DNA of 64,000 bases from Lophium mytilinum (taxonomy: Eukaryota; Ascomycota; Dothideomycetes; Mytilinidiales; Mytilinidiaceae), in contig MU004193.1 of NCBI GenBank assembly GCA_010093605.1, forward strand, positions 1,630,579 to 1,694,578, given 5' to 3'. Below the pieces are notes generated by a model. It did not search any database and had not been told where the DNA came from. It saw only the letters and a list, made by a program, of their open reading frames with translations. Positions 12,453 through 23,077 of the stretch are shown here, piece after piece. The first letter of the stretch is position 1. Each line of letters begins with the position of its first letter. The position numbers were made by a program, and so were the translations under genes.

Positions 12453-13257
12453 CCAGGCGCTGCTGTTTGACAGTCAAGATCGCTCGCATCTCTCGATCCT
12501 TTGATAATTGGCTACTCTTTTAGGGTGGCTTCGATAGGGCAGCTAGCGCGTCGCAAGCATTCAAATCAAAGCCTCGATCTCGCTATCGAGAACGTTACAT
12601 TTTTTTTCAAACTTCCAAATTGTGTTCAAGGACTCCCTGCAGTGTAAAGGCACTGCACACACATCAGAACCATAGAATTGTGAAACAAGCTGCAGTATGA
12701 TGTGAGTCATCCCTGATCCCATTACATCGTAGTCTGTGAGTGTTTTGATAGGCTTCTAATGAGTTTAGGAGATCCTGAAGACTGATACACCATTGCCAAA
12801 TCTGAAGCTCGTCTAGTCAACGTTGCTGTCGCGAGCCTCAGCTATTTGAGTTAGGGCGTCGACATGGGAGCAGGTGGGGGCGCTGCGGTGGAGACGCGGG
12901 GAACAGTCAAGTACTTGATCAGTTCCTCCATGGTGATGCTAGAAGGTTCGTGTGGGTATGGCTGAATATAGGTGGTGTGTTGGGGGAATGAGCGCAAGAA
13001 GGCCGACGTCAATTGAACGGTTGGGGGACCAAGCGCGGTAAGTCCCCCAAGAGGGTGAACAAAGGTATGATGTTAGGCATTCAAGTACATAAGACTCTTT
13101 ACTTTGGGGATCTACTGTAGAAAGTCTGCCTGAGGGCAATGGTTGCTGGCTTCTATCACTCTCACTCTCGCATACTCTCAAACACCAAAGAATTCTTGAA
13201 AGACTCCTTGAGCCCCCCTGGGCACTAGACAAAGGTTTTCTCTCTGCGTTCGGGCCA

Positions 13258-13485
13258 ATGTTTTTGCTTCCGGAGACCTACGCCCAAATCTCGGTGATAA
13301 TCTCTCTTTTTGTTATTTTGCTGTTCATTCTTACCAATGTCTCGCTTGGGGCCCACCTTAAGCCAAACTTCCCTCGCCCTTGGAATGGTGTCCTCTATCT
13401 ACCTATTCTCGTCCCTTATATAGCTAGTTCGATGGTCCCCCGGTTTTGTTCTGACTTTCTCTCCTCCACTCCGTTGGCTTGCTAA
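13258..13485 (+). CDS. Possible 75-residue membrane peptide
   Basis: An ATG-started frame with one strong hydrophobic stretch (about residues 10-31, VIISLFVILLFILTNVSLG) and a second moderate one. No homologue is recognised, and the flanks show no splicing signal I trust. It may be non-coding. Confidence 0.15.
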   Translation: MFLLPETYAQISVIISLFVILLFILTNVSLGAHLKPNFPRPWNGVLYLPILVPYIASSMVPRFCSDFLSSTPLAC

Positions 13486-14002
13486 ACGTTCTGGAGTGAG
13501 TGGGTACAATAGTTCGGTGTCTAGCGTTTGTCTTCGAACGAAGAGAGGTGTTCAGAGTCTCACAGGGACCCGAAGCAGTGATTTGGGGATGTCACATGTT
13601 TCTGGGAAGACAATTTTCCGGTCGTAGTAAGCCAATATTTGATCGACGTCACAACTGTGTCAAATCTTTAACAACCTCGGTCATGCAAAACCTTTGATTC
13701 ATTTATGGAAAAAAGAGAGGAGCTGCCGTAGCTCATAGAAAAGCCATCGCATTGATCGTGGTGGACCAATGACTCAGCCCATTCATTCATTCCGAAACTC
13801 CAGAAACCCCATTGGCCTCGAGCCCTCTACCATTACACACCATAACCCGCTCGCCGCCATCCACCATCATCGTCGAGGCCAACCCGTGTTGAGATATCCC
13901 ATCACCAACGAGCAACACCTGCGAGCAATAGTCAGTCTAAGCCGAGCAACGACACGCAATCAACATACCTTCGATCAATGCCTAAACGGTCACCTTCGGA
14001 GC

Positions 14003-15100
14003 TCAGCAATCAGCCGCATAGGTCACCGCCGAGGAGCCCGTCGTGATGTTCAGCATGATGAGCTGCTCACGGAGCTCGTCCGCCTCGGTGATCTTGAGCT
14101 TGACGGCAACCTCGAGCGCCTCGCGCTGGGCCTGCACATACTGTAAGCGCAGTGCCGCCCTCTGCCGCTCTGCGCGCCTCTGCTCGGTGTTCAGGTGTTC
14201 GAAACGCGGAACATTCAGGATACGGCCCCAGTCGCGGGACACTTGCGAAGTTGGGGGTGTGTCATGCGGCGTACGGAGCCGGGGCGAGGCATGAGTGCCG
14301 TTGTTGAAGCTGCTGCCGGGGGTAAGAGTGGGGGTAAGAGTAGGGCGGCCGTCCGGGGCAGAGGATGAGGGTACACGGCCATCGTCGAAGCTGCCCTGAG
14401 GGTGGACAGGCGTGCGACGCTCCGGCGCACTCGAGGGCGGCTGGAAGGACGGCGCGCTGAGGGCGACGAAAGACTGCATGCGGGCATCGTTGACGGAGCG
14501 GTCCTCGTCGCTCAGCTTGCGGCGGATGCGGCGCCTGTCGGTCGCATCGGTTATCTCGTTGCCTTGGACTTCATCGCTCAGCTTGTGCTTCGTGCCGTTG
14601 CCATCTCTCTGGTTGAGGGTGGCGGGGTCGGGCATAGGATGAGGAATCGGGGGTCCGTAGACCCGCTGGATCGTGAAGGGCATATCCTCGAGCAGCTCTT
14701 GCTTGATGGCCACATTGCGGGGTCGGGAGTGGTGGGAACGACCGTGGTGAATATTGTCCATACGGGATCTGGAGTCGTGGGCCGCCGCCGGGCCACCACG
14801 CGCCGATCGATGGGAAACGGCAGCCTGTCCTGGATACTCCGCTCCAGCTCTGGCTCCAAGGTCGTCCGAGGAAGAGGACTCGTCCATGGGCTCTTGGGAA
14901 TGATCTGGAGCAGCGCCTGCGATTCCGAGACCGTGCGCTTCCTTGACGGCGGTGGTGAGATTGCGCGGGTGAGCAGCGCCTGTCTTGTCCAAAGACGCGC
15001 TCATCATTGACAGTTGGGAACGGGAAGGGGAAGCATTCATTGTGTCCAGGTACTGCTCAGATTCCGAACCTGAAGATGAGGAAGCAGTCCGCTGGGTCAT
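14003..15100 (-). CDS. Unknown Ser-rich protein with C-terminal coiled coil
   Basis: Single-exon frame of 365 residues from the ATG at 15100-15098. The first two thirds are low complexity, rich in serine, proline, aspartate and arginine, with several RRK/RRIRRK basic clusters (about residues 190-200) that could serve as nuclear import signals. The last 75 residues (from about DWGRILNVPRFEHL) form a charged helix with the pattern RRAERQRAALRLQYVQAQ followed by more heptad-like sequence, likely a coiled coil. No catalytic domain is recognised. Codon use looks like that of the neighbours, so I think it is a real gene. It faces the coiled-coil gene at 16091 across a shared 1-kb upstream region. 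Confidence 0.6.
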   Translation of the reverse strand: MTQRTASSSSGSESEQYLDTMNASPSRSQLSMMSASLDKTGAAHPRNLTTAVKEAHGLGIAGAAPDHSQEPMDESSSSDDLGARAGAEYPGQAAVSHRSARGGPAAAHDSRSRMDNIHHGRSHHSRPRNVAIKQELLEDMPFTIQRVYGPPIPHPMPDPATLNQRDGNGTKHKLSDEVQGNEITDATDRRRIRRKLSDEDRSVNDARMQSFVALSAPSFQPPSSAPERRTPVHPQGSFDDGRVPSSSAPDGRPTLTPTLTPGSSFNNGTHASPRLRTPHDTPPTSQVSRDWGRILNVPRFEHLNTEQRRAERQRAALRLQYVQAQREALEVAVKLKITEADELREQLIMLNITTGSSAVTYAADC

Positions 15101-16090
15101 GATTGAGGAGAGATGTAGTGGTCGTAGGTAAAGAAAGAGGTGGAGTGGAAAGAGTGTGGAGGTGGTTCATGGCTTTGTTATATACATACGCTGACGGTCC
15201 GTCAAGTTCCCCTCACCGTATCCCTCAACGCTGTACCGAAAAGTCGTATGATCGCGGCTTCATTGTCCGCTGTTGGCCGCAGAGGCCCGAGAAGAACTCT
15301 AAGTCAGGTGGCCTCAAAAGGCCGAGAAATCCGACAAACTACCTCACGACAGAGCACTGGAATTCAGGGGAAGGGAAACAGGTAAGTGAGAAGAGTGAGC
15401 TTCCGCAGTCTGTTTTGTCGCTGCACTATAACTCTTCAAAGTTTCCAAAGCAGCCGATCTCCAAGCCGATACGCCTGCGATTCTCGATTTATGACATAAG
15501 AGTTGCACGCGAGGAGTGAATCGATACCATCTATCAGGACTTTTCCTATGCAACCCGAAGCGTGTGCACATGGCTTACGACACATGAACGCCCGCTAAGC
15601 TGATACTTGATAGCGAGTCTCTACCTTGAACCCCGTTCAACCTGACCTCCACCTTCTTTGTCGATACCACCATCCATAAACCCATTTCTCACTCCAAACC
15701 TGGCATCAAACCAGACTCAGAGCGTCACTACATCTAGAAGAGTTGCCCGACCAGCTCTATCACGCGTGACGACGAAGAACGTCTACGCCGGCATCGCGGC
15801 TTCACGTGTCTATTCACCCGTGACCGCTCACCGACGGCTTTGGTCGTCTTCTCAAAAGTGGAGGCTCATCACGCGACCGTCAGACACAGTACCCTCTCTT
15901 CGTCAACACATCATTCACCTTACCCGCGGTCGGGTTCGTCTACGTTCTCGCCCGCCACTGCGATCGGCTTTGCGAGGGCCTGGGTATGCGCCTCCAATTC
16001 AAGCCGCACTGAAGCACGTCTGAAGCCGCACATAGCAAAGCGATCCCAAAAAGCTGCACATTGACCTGACATCCCCATCTGACTGCATCT
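15101..16090. other. Divergent intergenic region
   Basis: About 1 kb between two divergent genes, expected to hold both promoters. A frame at 15658-16023 lacks a proper ATG start and lies directly upstream of the 16091 gene, so it is more likely leader sequence than a gene. Confidence 0.4.
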
Positions 16091-17287
16091 ATGGCTTCTC
16101 GGAACTCGGGCGGGGGCTCTGCAGCACCGCAGCCAGCGTCAATGACTGAACTTCGAGAACCTCTTCGTAATGCCCAGGCTCAGGCTGGCATTGCCGAAAC
16201 CCTGAATGCAGAGCTGAGGCAGCGGGTTGAAGCTCTCGAATCGGATCTGAATCTAGCAAGATACCGTGCCACACTTGCTGAGGAGAGATACAAAGCCCAC
16301 ATCCGGCGGGACGTTGAGCGCTTTCATCGGCATGCCGCTCGTCTTAGCAATAGGCGAAAGCGCAACATGACTGCTGTGAAGGAGGAGCTTGAGAAGCGCG
16401 TCAAGAAGGTTGAAGAGGAACGCGACTTAGCAAAGAAAGCTGCCGGCGATACGGAAGAGCTCAGGAAGCGGGTGGAGAAGGTTGAGATGGAGCGGAATCT
16501 TGCGATGAAGACTGTGGAGGACATGGCGGAAAAAGCCGCGAATGACTCGGAAGATCTCAGGAAGCGTGTGGAGAAGGCTGAGATGGAGCGCGACCTGGCA
16601 ATGAAAACGGGGAAGGACTTGGCGGAAACATCCGCGCACGAGATGGAAGATCTCAAGAAGCGTGGGGAGAAGGCTGAGAGAGAGCGAGACGATGCGTTGA
16701 AAATGGTGAAGGACTTAGAAGATGCGCAGAACAAGTTGCAAGCCCAGCCGAATCAAGTCTTGGAGTCCGCTGGGAATGCACTTGTGAAGAACCCGGAAGA
16801 GCAGCCACAAGACGTGGTCGAGCTGAAGGCAAAGCTTGAGGGCCTTCGGGTGACGCTCAAGCGTGTTAGGAAGGAGCGGGATACAGCCCAAAGCGTATCA
16901 AGAATCAAAGGGAGAGAACATGCCAAGTTGAAGCAGGCCTGGGATCAGGAGCGGATTGCGTTGAACAAGTCAGGGGATACATTGACGGCAAAAATCGTGA
17001 CAATCGAAATGGAGCGAGATTTGGCAAGGGAGAGTACGGAGAATCCTGGAGAATCGCGTGGTGATATGGAGCTACGCTGGGAGACGCAGCACCACATAGC
17101 CATTGCGAGAAGTAAGCGGGTGTCGGAGGCACAAACCCTCGAACAGAATATTGCCGACACATGCAAGACACTGCTAGGACCTGGAGTGTTGCAAGGCTCA
17201 AATCTCGCGCGATATCGGCGCCGGAATGTGGATATCTGCTGCGACACCATTAGGAGCTTCTTGGTCAATTATCGGCTGAAGATTTGA
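16091..17287 (+). CDS. Coiled-coil protein built from 32-residue repeats
   Basis: Single-exon frame of 398 residues. After a short Gly/Ser/Ala-rich start, residues about 20-330 are almost entirely charged heptad sequence, so a long coiled coil. A 32-residue unit (x-L-R/K-K-R-V-E-K-x-E-M-E-R-x-L-A-M-K-x...) is repeated in tandem from about residue 99, beginning with a shortened copy (ELEKRVKKVEEERDL), then two full copies, then a diverged one. A last segment (about 350-398) is not coiled coil and ends HRxNVDICCDTIRSFLVNYRLKI-like. No enzymatic domain is seen. A structural or scaffold role is a guess; I do not recognise the family. Confidence 0.65.
   Translation: MASRNSGGGSAAPQPASMTELREPLRNAQAQAGIAETLNAELRQRVEALESDLNLARYRATLAEERYKAHIRRDVERFHRHAARLSNRRKRNMTAVKEELEKRVKKVEEERDLAKKAAGDTEELRKRVEKVEMERNLAMKTVEDMAEKAANDSEDLRKRVEKAEMERDLAMKTGKDLAETSAHEMEDLKKRGEKAERERDDALKMVKDLEDAQNKLQAQPNQVLESAGNALVKNPEEQPQDVVELKAKLEGLRVTLKRVRKERDTAQSVSRIKGREHAKLKQAWDQERIALNKSGDTLTAKIVTIEMERDLARESTENPGESRGDMELRWETQHHIAIARSKRVSEAQTLEQNIADTCKTLLGPGVLQGSNLARYRRRNVDICCDTIRSFLVNYRLKI
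16387..16735 (+). repeat. Imperfect 96-bp coding tandem repeat
   Basis: The 32-residue coiled-coil unit is visible in the DNA as 96-bp tandem copies (AAGCGxGTxGAGAAGGxTGAGATGGAGCG). Copies start near 16387 (shortened by 24 bp), 16459, 16555 and 16651, and the last is the most diverged. Confidence 0.7.
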
Positions 17288-18421
17288 CTCGTGAGTCACG
17301 GCCTCAACTTTTGCCAGGGGGCTTGAGGTTGCTAGGAACGTTATGGAGCGACGGAAAAGTTTTTATCTCACTCTTCACTTTATTTGCTTTCGCGGACATG
17401 CCTTACCGATGGGATTACTCTGCTCTTTTGCAATATAGAAGCCTTCGGTCATCATTGCACCATATTCCTGCTAAAGCCTCGACCAATGCGTTCCGGCGAA
17501 TGTCTCTTCGGTTTCTATTTGGAAATATGATCTTTTCCACTTCTCTACACTTATGCTTCATCATAAATAGTTCAATATCTTTCTACTAATTTCTAAATAA
17601 CATCGATGCATGCCCAACATTCTCCGGGAAATCAAGGTTTATCATTACTAACACTAATTGAGCTTTGTTTGCTGTCTCATACCGAGCTTTCGAGGAGTTG
17701 GTGCAGCAGTACCCAGCGCTTTCTACCCCCTCATGGATTCCATGCCGGGTGAATCTCTGTGCGATTCCGTTTGCCCTCCGTAGCAATAACTCAGTTCCGT
17801 TCCAGCCTACGCATACAGTGCTAGGTCCTAAGTTTGGGCATCTCGGATGCACGACTGCCATAGCTTTGCTCTTACTCTTCAGACATCACTGGAAGGAGGG
17901 CCCTAGGTATCACGTCTCTGATTATATAAAATGAGGTATCACGTCTCTGATTATACAACATGACGTGTTTTGTTCACTGACTTGACCTGTATATCATACT
18001 TGGAGACTTAAAAGCCTATCCGGGCACCCCAAGCAGTTGCAAGGAGTGCCCAGACTTATGTCTTGGTACTCTATCTGACGTTCTCTAAGTTCTTCAAGCC
18101 TAGGCATAAGTACTTGAGGTAGTGGGATATGGGAATATGCATGAGTTGCTTACCGCTCTATCAAGAAGTAGGATCGCTGGATAATTTGTTGAGATTGTCT
18201 TCTTGCAAGACTGCTGTCGAGCTGCCCTATATGCTAGCAATTTCACGACCATTCGCTCCCAGCTCCCTAAATATCAACCCAACTCCCTCGCCCCAAACGA
18301 CTCAGTACCCTTCCGTATCGAACAATGCCGCCTCATCATCGACCTGCGCCGCATCTCCACCTCCCGGCTCAGCTGGAGCCGGGGCCTGATCCCACCACGT
18401 TACTACTTCCCACTTAGCATG
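17288..18421. other. Convergent intergenic region
   Basis: About 1.1 kb between the 3' ends of two convergent genes. It contains a short tandem repeat at 17905-17962 and otherwise only weak frames that overlap each other. Confidence 0.4.
17905..17962 (+). repeat. Two-copy 29-bp tandem repeat
   Basis: The sequence AGGTATCACGTCTCTGATTA plus nine more bases occurs twice head to tail (17905-17933 and 17934-17962), with two differences near the end of the unit. It lies between genes. Confidence 0.85.
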
Positions 18422-19396
18422 TTACACTCTCCCCCGAATGTGTTTCGTTCTCATACCTTCTTTCATCTCCCTCTCCCTTTCCCTCGCCCTTGGCTTCAAC
18501 ACAAGTCCTTTCAGATCTGCCGGAATCTCCGCTTTGAGGCGCTCATACGCGCCGTCCGCAACCGTTCTCGAAGCTTTCTTCCCGGAAATGACGAGGCGAC
18601 CGAGGGCGAGTAAAGCATCTCGCGGCAACTTGCCTCCGACCCGCTCTGGTGTTGTCGTATTTGGAACTTGTTGGAGATTCGGTGGTGAGTTTTCGCCGTA
18701 GGCATCCAGAGCTGGTGCCTCCTGCTCCTGCTCCAACTCTGCGTCTTTGTGCGGGTTCCGCAACTTCGGCTCTTTCACCACCCTTCTCCTAGACTCAACT
18801 CCACCACGACGACGGCGGCGATACACAGGACGTCTACCGTCGGTGTCAGAGTCGAACGCCTCCTGTAACGCGGCCGCTAGCTGGTCCGGCGCAACCCCAG
18901 CCAGCATTTGGGACGCTCTTTCGTCAACTTCTTTACGGAGGAGGCGTAGGCGTTCCTCAGCCGCTACCGATAATGCGTGCACGTTTTCGTCCTCAACCCT
19001 AATTGCGCTATGGAGAGGGAACCCCGGCGGCGGGAGGAGGCCTGGTCGTACATTTACAGTGTAAGTGACGGGGATCAAACCGTGGAATTCAGCTAGGCTC
19101 GGAAGCGGGATGGATGGCTCCTCCCAGGGATACTCTGATGGGATAGAGAAGCTTAATCTTTTGATCCTGTCGCGCTTAGGAGGAGACTGTTGATAATGAC
19201 GCCCTGGAGCGGCGGACTTCATGATAGACGGAACTCGCTCCGGTCGGTGACCGTTATCGAATGGGTTTCTGAAGAAAGGTGGGATGAAAGGATATGGTGT
19301 GAAACCATTTGGAAAGAACGGTTCTGGGGTGGAAGGTGTGGCTGGTGGGGAAGTGGCGTTGCTCGCGCTGGTCTGAGCTTGCAGGTGGTTGTCCAT
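18422..19396 (-). CDS. Unknown fungal protein, proline- and arginine-rich
   Basis: Single-exon frame of 324 residues starting at the ATG at 19396-19394. The first 60 residues are Pro/Phe/Ser-rich, residues about 80-135 contain a well-formed block (LSFSIPSEYPWEEPSIPLPSLAE and VTYTVNVRPGLLPPPGFPL), and a basic RRRRRG cluster near 190-196 could be a nuclear signal. The C-terminal 60 residues include LPRDALLALGRLVISGKKASRTVADGAYERLKAEI-like helical sequence, probably the conserved functional part. No known domain is recognised. Balanced codon use and length argue that it is real. Confidence 0.6.
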   Translation of the reverse strand: MDNHLQAQTSASNATSPPATPSTPEPFFPNGFTPYPFIPPFFRNPFDNGHRPERVPSIMKSAAPGRHYQQSPPKRDRIKRLSFSIPSEYPWEEPSIPLPSLAEFHGLIPVTYTVNVRPGLLPPPGFPLHSAIRVEDENVHALSVAAEERLRLLRKEVDERASQMLAGVAPDQLAAALQEAFDSDTDGRRPVYRRRRRGGVESRRRVVKEPKLRNPHKDAELEQEQEAPALDAYGENSPPNLQQVPNTTTPERVGGKLPRDALLALGRLVISGKKASRTVADGAYERLKAEIPADLKGLVLKPRAREREREMKEGMRTKHIRGRV

Positions 19397-19784
19397 CGAG
19401 GTGAGAAGTTGTGTGTGGCTTCAGTCTTAAGTTGATGTTGGTGAAGAGTGAGTTCGAGAAGGCCTACCAAACAATCGTTTCAATGGAATAAGATTGGCGT
19501 GTTGCCAATTCGTGATTCCAAGGTTGAGGTGTGGTTGATTCCACGGTTCCATCTTATGACCCCTCAACCGCTCACGTGTCCTAAAGGTTGATTTAACCTT
19601 TCTCATGGCGGGGCCCTCCTCGACATATTTTGGGTGTTGCTCAATAGCTTGAAGTCTTCAGTCGCTCTGTCTGCCACCATCACTCCTCAAGGTATGTCTC
19701 TGTGACCGTGGCGGTCTCCTAGTGCCTTTGTCTTCAAGCAAGGAGTGAAACCAGGAGTGAATGGGCCTTTTCATCGGGGCATGC
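19397..19784. other. Short intergenic region, promoter side
   Basis: 388 bp upstream of the minus-strand gene at 18422-19396 and downstream of the Zn2Cys6 gene. A CACGTG-like site (CTCACGTGTC) lies near 19570. No gene is seen. Confidence 0.4.
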
Positions 19785-21222
19785 TCATACTAACACTGCG
19801 GGTCGCGGAAACGAAAGTCCGCACCGCATCTTTGGGTAACGCAGCATCTCCATAATCTTCTTGTCGTCCGAGTGGTATTTCTCCAAGTACAAGCAAGTCG
19901 CTTGACACTCTAGTCTCGCCCGTCGTTTCATCCACCACATAGCATCGACGACCATTCCATACCAGTAAGCTAGCATTGTCAACGCGCGCGGGCTGTTGCT
20001 GTTAGCGTCAATCCAGATTCGTTTCTGCGAGTTATTGAACTCACTCTTTCAGTCCTAGTAGTCTCTTGTACTCTGGCGTCATGTGCATTATGAACGCGAG
20101 ATACCTGATGAACGTAACACGATTGTAAGTGTCCCTAAGAAGCTGCGACAATATATGCAACGAATGATAGTACGGACAGGACTCGTTTGACGAGGAAGGG
20201 GTTAACTCGAAAAGATCCACAAACGTTCGAGGGATACCCTCGATTCCGTGTTCCGGTATGTGGCTAAGGTAGGTAGTCAAATACTCATCCCTGATAGCAT
20301 AGAACATGCTTCCATATCTCAAGGGGTCTGTAAGTTTATATATCGCGTGCTTCAGTTCCGTCATCCGCAGCCATTCGAGGTCATCCGGGTCTGAGGGTTT
20401 GAGTGGCCACGACTCTGCCGGAACAGATGCATCAGTGTAGGCGAAGGCGCTGACGCCTAATAGAATAGCGGTCGACCAGATAGCATCGCGCTCTGTCTCC
20501 TTTAGAGGTGCGGATAAGGCCTTGTTGAAATGGGCTGCAGCGTGAGACATGTGGTATGCCTCTATCATGGATCGCTTAGCAGGCTTGTCAGAAAAGTGGC
20601 GATCTTCAATCGCGGTGACGGTTTGGACAGCGTGCATTAGGTACGGTCTCTAAAGAAAGAGTGAGTCGGTAATTCCACCAACAGCGTTCGAGGGCGTACC
20701 GATAGAGCCATTGGGATTAGCTCGGACTGGAATATCTTCGAGCATCGTGCAGTTCCCACGGACAGCACTGTTCTCATCTGGAAACGCGCGATGCGATCTC
20801 TGCTTGCCTTGTCAAGCTGCAAGACCGACTCTTTGAAGAAGTCCAGGTCCGGGTAAAGAAAGTCGGGCAATGGATAATCGGCAAAGCTGAACTGTTTGGT
20901 CTGGGGTTCGTGGACGGTTACTTCCGAAAATCCATCAAAGGAAACAGAAACACCAGCAAATGACATGTCAAGGTCTCCGGCACGTTTGCTCATGTCATAA
21001 TTACAGGAAGCCCCAAAGTCAATGCATTTCTTGCATTTCGGTGTGGCCTCGTCGCACTGGAAGAGACGTTAGCCTTTCCTTCTTTCGTATTCTCGTATGC
21101 CTCCCGAATTCGGTTACCTTTACTCTACGAAGCTTGCAATTCCGGCATCCTCGACGTGACTTCTTGTGGGGCTTACGTTTGCGGCTTGGGTCGATGCCTG
21201 TAAGGCGGGCTGCCGCTGGCAT
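19785..21222 (-). CDS. Zn2Cys6 transcription factor, UPC2-like subgroup
   Basis: Four exons: 21222-21118, 21056-20700, 20649-20045 and 19992-19785, giving 424 residues; introns are 61, 50 and 52 bp. The binuclear zinc cluster is complete: C26-x2-C29-x6-C36-x6-C43-x2-C46-x6-C53, preceded by a basic HKKSRRG arm. The cluster is split by intron 1, which lies exactly before the third cysteine, a usual place in this subgroup. The rest matches the fungal family of short regulators related to the sterol regulator UPC2 (segments SRPYLMHAV, DPRALTMLAYWY, and KRRARLECQATCLYLEKYH in the last exon). It should bind DNA in the nucleus. The target genes cannot be read from the window; neighbours are unrelated, so it does not mark a clear gene cluster. 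Confidence 0.85.
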
Positions 21223-21829
21223 GGTGTGCAATGGAGGTCTCGGATTGGGAGTGAAAGGGCGAGGTCTGAGCAGGAAGATGTCGAGATGGGCGTAAGGGAG
21301 TTTAGCATACGAACTAAGTCCGATACGCTAACTCCTACTCGTATTCGACATTGGTCTAACCACGATTCGTATCCAAAATGCGCCAAGCCTCGTCTCGTGT
21401 TTCGACGTCGGTTTGTTCCGACCAGACAGCTGCTTCGACTTTGTTCATCTTTATATAAATGCACTGCGCATGCCACTTCTCGCATATATGTGTTGGAGGA
21501 TGTGGATTTAACGGTCTTAATGCGCTTCGGACTGGAAATGTCCCGATACTTGTATTCTGGCCCGTCTTCGGATTCTTGAACACAGCTTCCTCCGATCATA
21601 CATACTGGCCACTTCAGCATCGGGTATACTGCATCCTCCGATACATGCCGTATTCAACACGTAGAGTCTATGTGATATACCACCCTATAGTACTCCTGTC
21701 CAGAGCTCTGGAGCATCTCATGCCTCATCGACTCAGGCTAAGATGTGAGATATTCATGGATCGATTGAGCCATTGCAATACTTTGAACTGAAGAAGCTGA
21801 ATGAAGAGTATATTTCATTTACTTTCGTA
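21223..21829. other. Intergenic, promoter of the Zn2Cys6 gene
   Basis: About 600 bp upstream of the regulator and downstream of the GT69 gene, both on the minus strand. Overlapping weak frames only. Confidence 0.4.
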
Positions 21830-23077
21830 TTAAAGATGTTTCCACCCGTCATTCCCCACTAGAACCTGCATTTCATTGATTAAGCAGTGAGCTCCGACCT
21901 CTCTATTCGCTAACCCATCAACCGATGTCTGTCCGTGCCACCGCTTCAGTCTCCAGGCAACAACGACGTTCTCTATTATGCGTTGCGGCATGCCAAGTAA
22001 CCACACCAATCGGAGCTTCCAGATCCCCCGGAAGCGTTCTCGGGATGAAATCCACCCAGAAGGAGCATTCACAGTCGTGTATGCATCCGCATTGTAGCCC
22101 ACTCTGACATTTGGGTTCAGAAAGACCCCTTTCGAGGCGCTCAGAGGATTATCTGCATGCACGAGACAACACTCCGAGCCTTCCAAGTGCAGTTCAGCCA
22201 GACCGTCAGGGATGCCTCGGAATCTGAGCGGTGTATTATTGTAGAAAGGTGTTGCATCCATGGCGACCATGCCATTCCAGCACGATTGAACGGGAATAGG
22301 GTCGTTCAGACGAAGAGCGTGTTGTGAGGTGCTAGACAAAAAGTACGGCCACGTCTGCGTGAGTGTCTTCGCGCCAGAGATATCACGCAGAGCAAAGGTG
22401 TCGTAGTAGAGCGGCGGCTTGGAAAAATCGAAGCTGCATGTTGACGCATACTCGCCCGCATTTGTAGACAGAAGCGTAAGGACGTCTTGAGTCGTGAAGA
22501 CCACATCATTAAGCCAGAGCACTTTGTCGAAGCGTCCCAGACCATCTGCAAGCGCTCTGTCCATTTCTTGCATCACTCTATTCCGCACGCTCGCCAAGTA
22601 CGGAATCCGTCGGAGCTCCTTCTTCCCCCGAGATGTCTGTATCCAGCCTGGCTCACTGGGAGACGGTGTTCGCGAGATTTGATCCTCGTGTGTGATGTTC
22701 TCCATCATGAATGAGCGGGGAACGTGTAGTTGTGCCAACTGGAAATCCAATTCTTGGAGTGCTCCGATGGTGTTATCCACACTTTTGCTTCCGATCAACG
22801 ATATGTATACGTTATCTGGACCCAGATGCTTCACTAAGTCCACCACCGCCTTGTTCCAGTGTGACCTTAATATCCTCTCGTTGTACCAATGTATGCTCGC
22901 AATGAATATCCGTCCATGATTCGAAGGGCTCGAAGGAGCCGGGTCACGTTGAGGTGGTGGGACGGAACGCGTCAAGAGCAGGGTGTCTAAGGCCAAATAC
23001 AATGCTATAGCTAGGAAGAGGAGCCTGAGAAGGGTTCGCTTGGAGCGACGACTAGGGTGGTGGAGTTGGTAAATCAT
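21830..23077 (-). CDS. GT69 mannosyltransferase, CAP59/CMT1 type
   Basis: Frame of 415 residues. I choose the ATG at 23077-23075, since the open frame further upstream has no ATG. It is a type II membrane protein: basic N terminus (HHPSRRSKR), one transmembrane anchor at about residues 15-36 (LLRLLFLAIALYLALDTLLL), then a lumenal catalytic region. The blocks IFIASIHWYNERILRSHW, YISLIGSKSVDNT, RNRVMQEM and FDKVLWLNDVVF match the CAP59/CMT1 (cryptococcal mannosyltransferase 1) family, an alpha-1,3-mannosyltransferase group that builds extracellular polysaccharide in Cryptococcus. LND may serve as the metal-binding acidic site. In ascomycetes the product is unknown, probably a wall or secreted glycan made in the Golgi. 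Confidence 0.85.
   Translation of the reverse strand: MIYQLHHPSRRSKRTLLRLLFLAIALYLALDTLLLTRSVPPPQRDPAPSSPSNHGRIFIASIHWYNERILRSHWNKAVVDLVKHLGPDNVYISLIGSKSVDNTIGALQELDFQLAQLHVPRSFMMENITHEDQISRTPSPSEPGWIQTSRGKKELRRIPYLASVRNRVMQEMDRALADGLGRFDKVLWLNDVVFTTQDVLTLLSTNAGEYASTCSFDFSKPPLYYDTFALRDISGAKTLTQTWPYFLSSTSQHALRLNDPIPVQSCWNGMVAMDATPFYNNTPLRFRGIPDGLAELHLEGSECCLVHADNPLSASKGVFLNPNVRVGYNADAYTTVNAPSGWISSRERFRGIWKLRLVWLLGMPQRIIENVVVAWRLKRWHGQTSVDGLANREVGAHCLINEMQVLVGNDGWKHL

Larger units (their letters stand above)
11833..14002. other. Gene-poor stretch with two weak small frames
   Basis: About 2.2 kb. Apart from the small frames listed at 12138-12452 and 13258-13485, I see no gene, RNA or repeat. 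Confidence 0.4.

Noticed and set aside
14402-15010. 202-residue plus-strand frame
   Set aside because: Lies fully opposite the better supported minus-strand gene at 14003-15100 and has the odd Val/Arg/Gly composition of a reverse-frame shadow.
15658-16023. 121-residue frame upstream of the coiled-coil gene
   Set aside because: No ATG start and directly in the expected leader of the 16091 gene.
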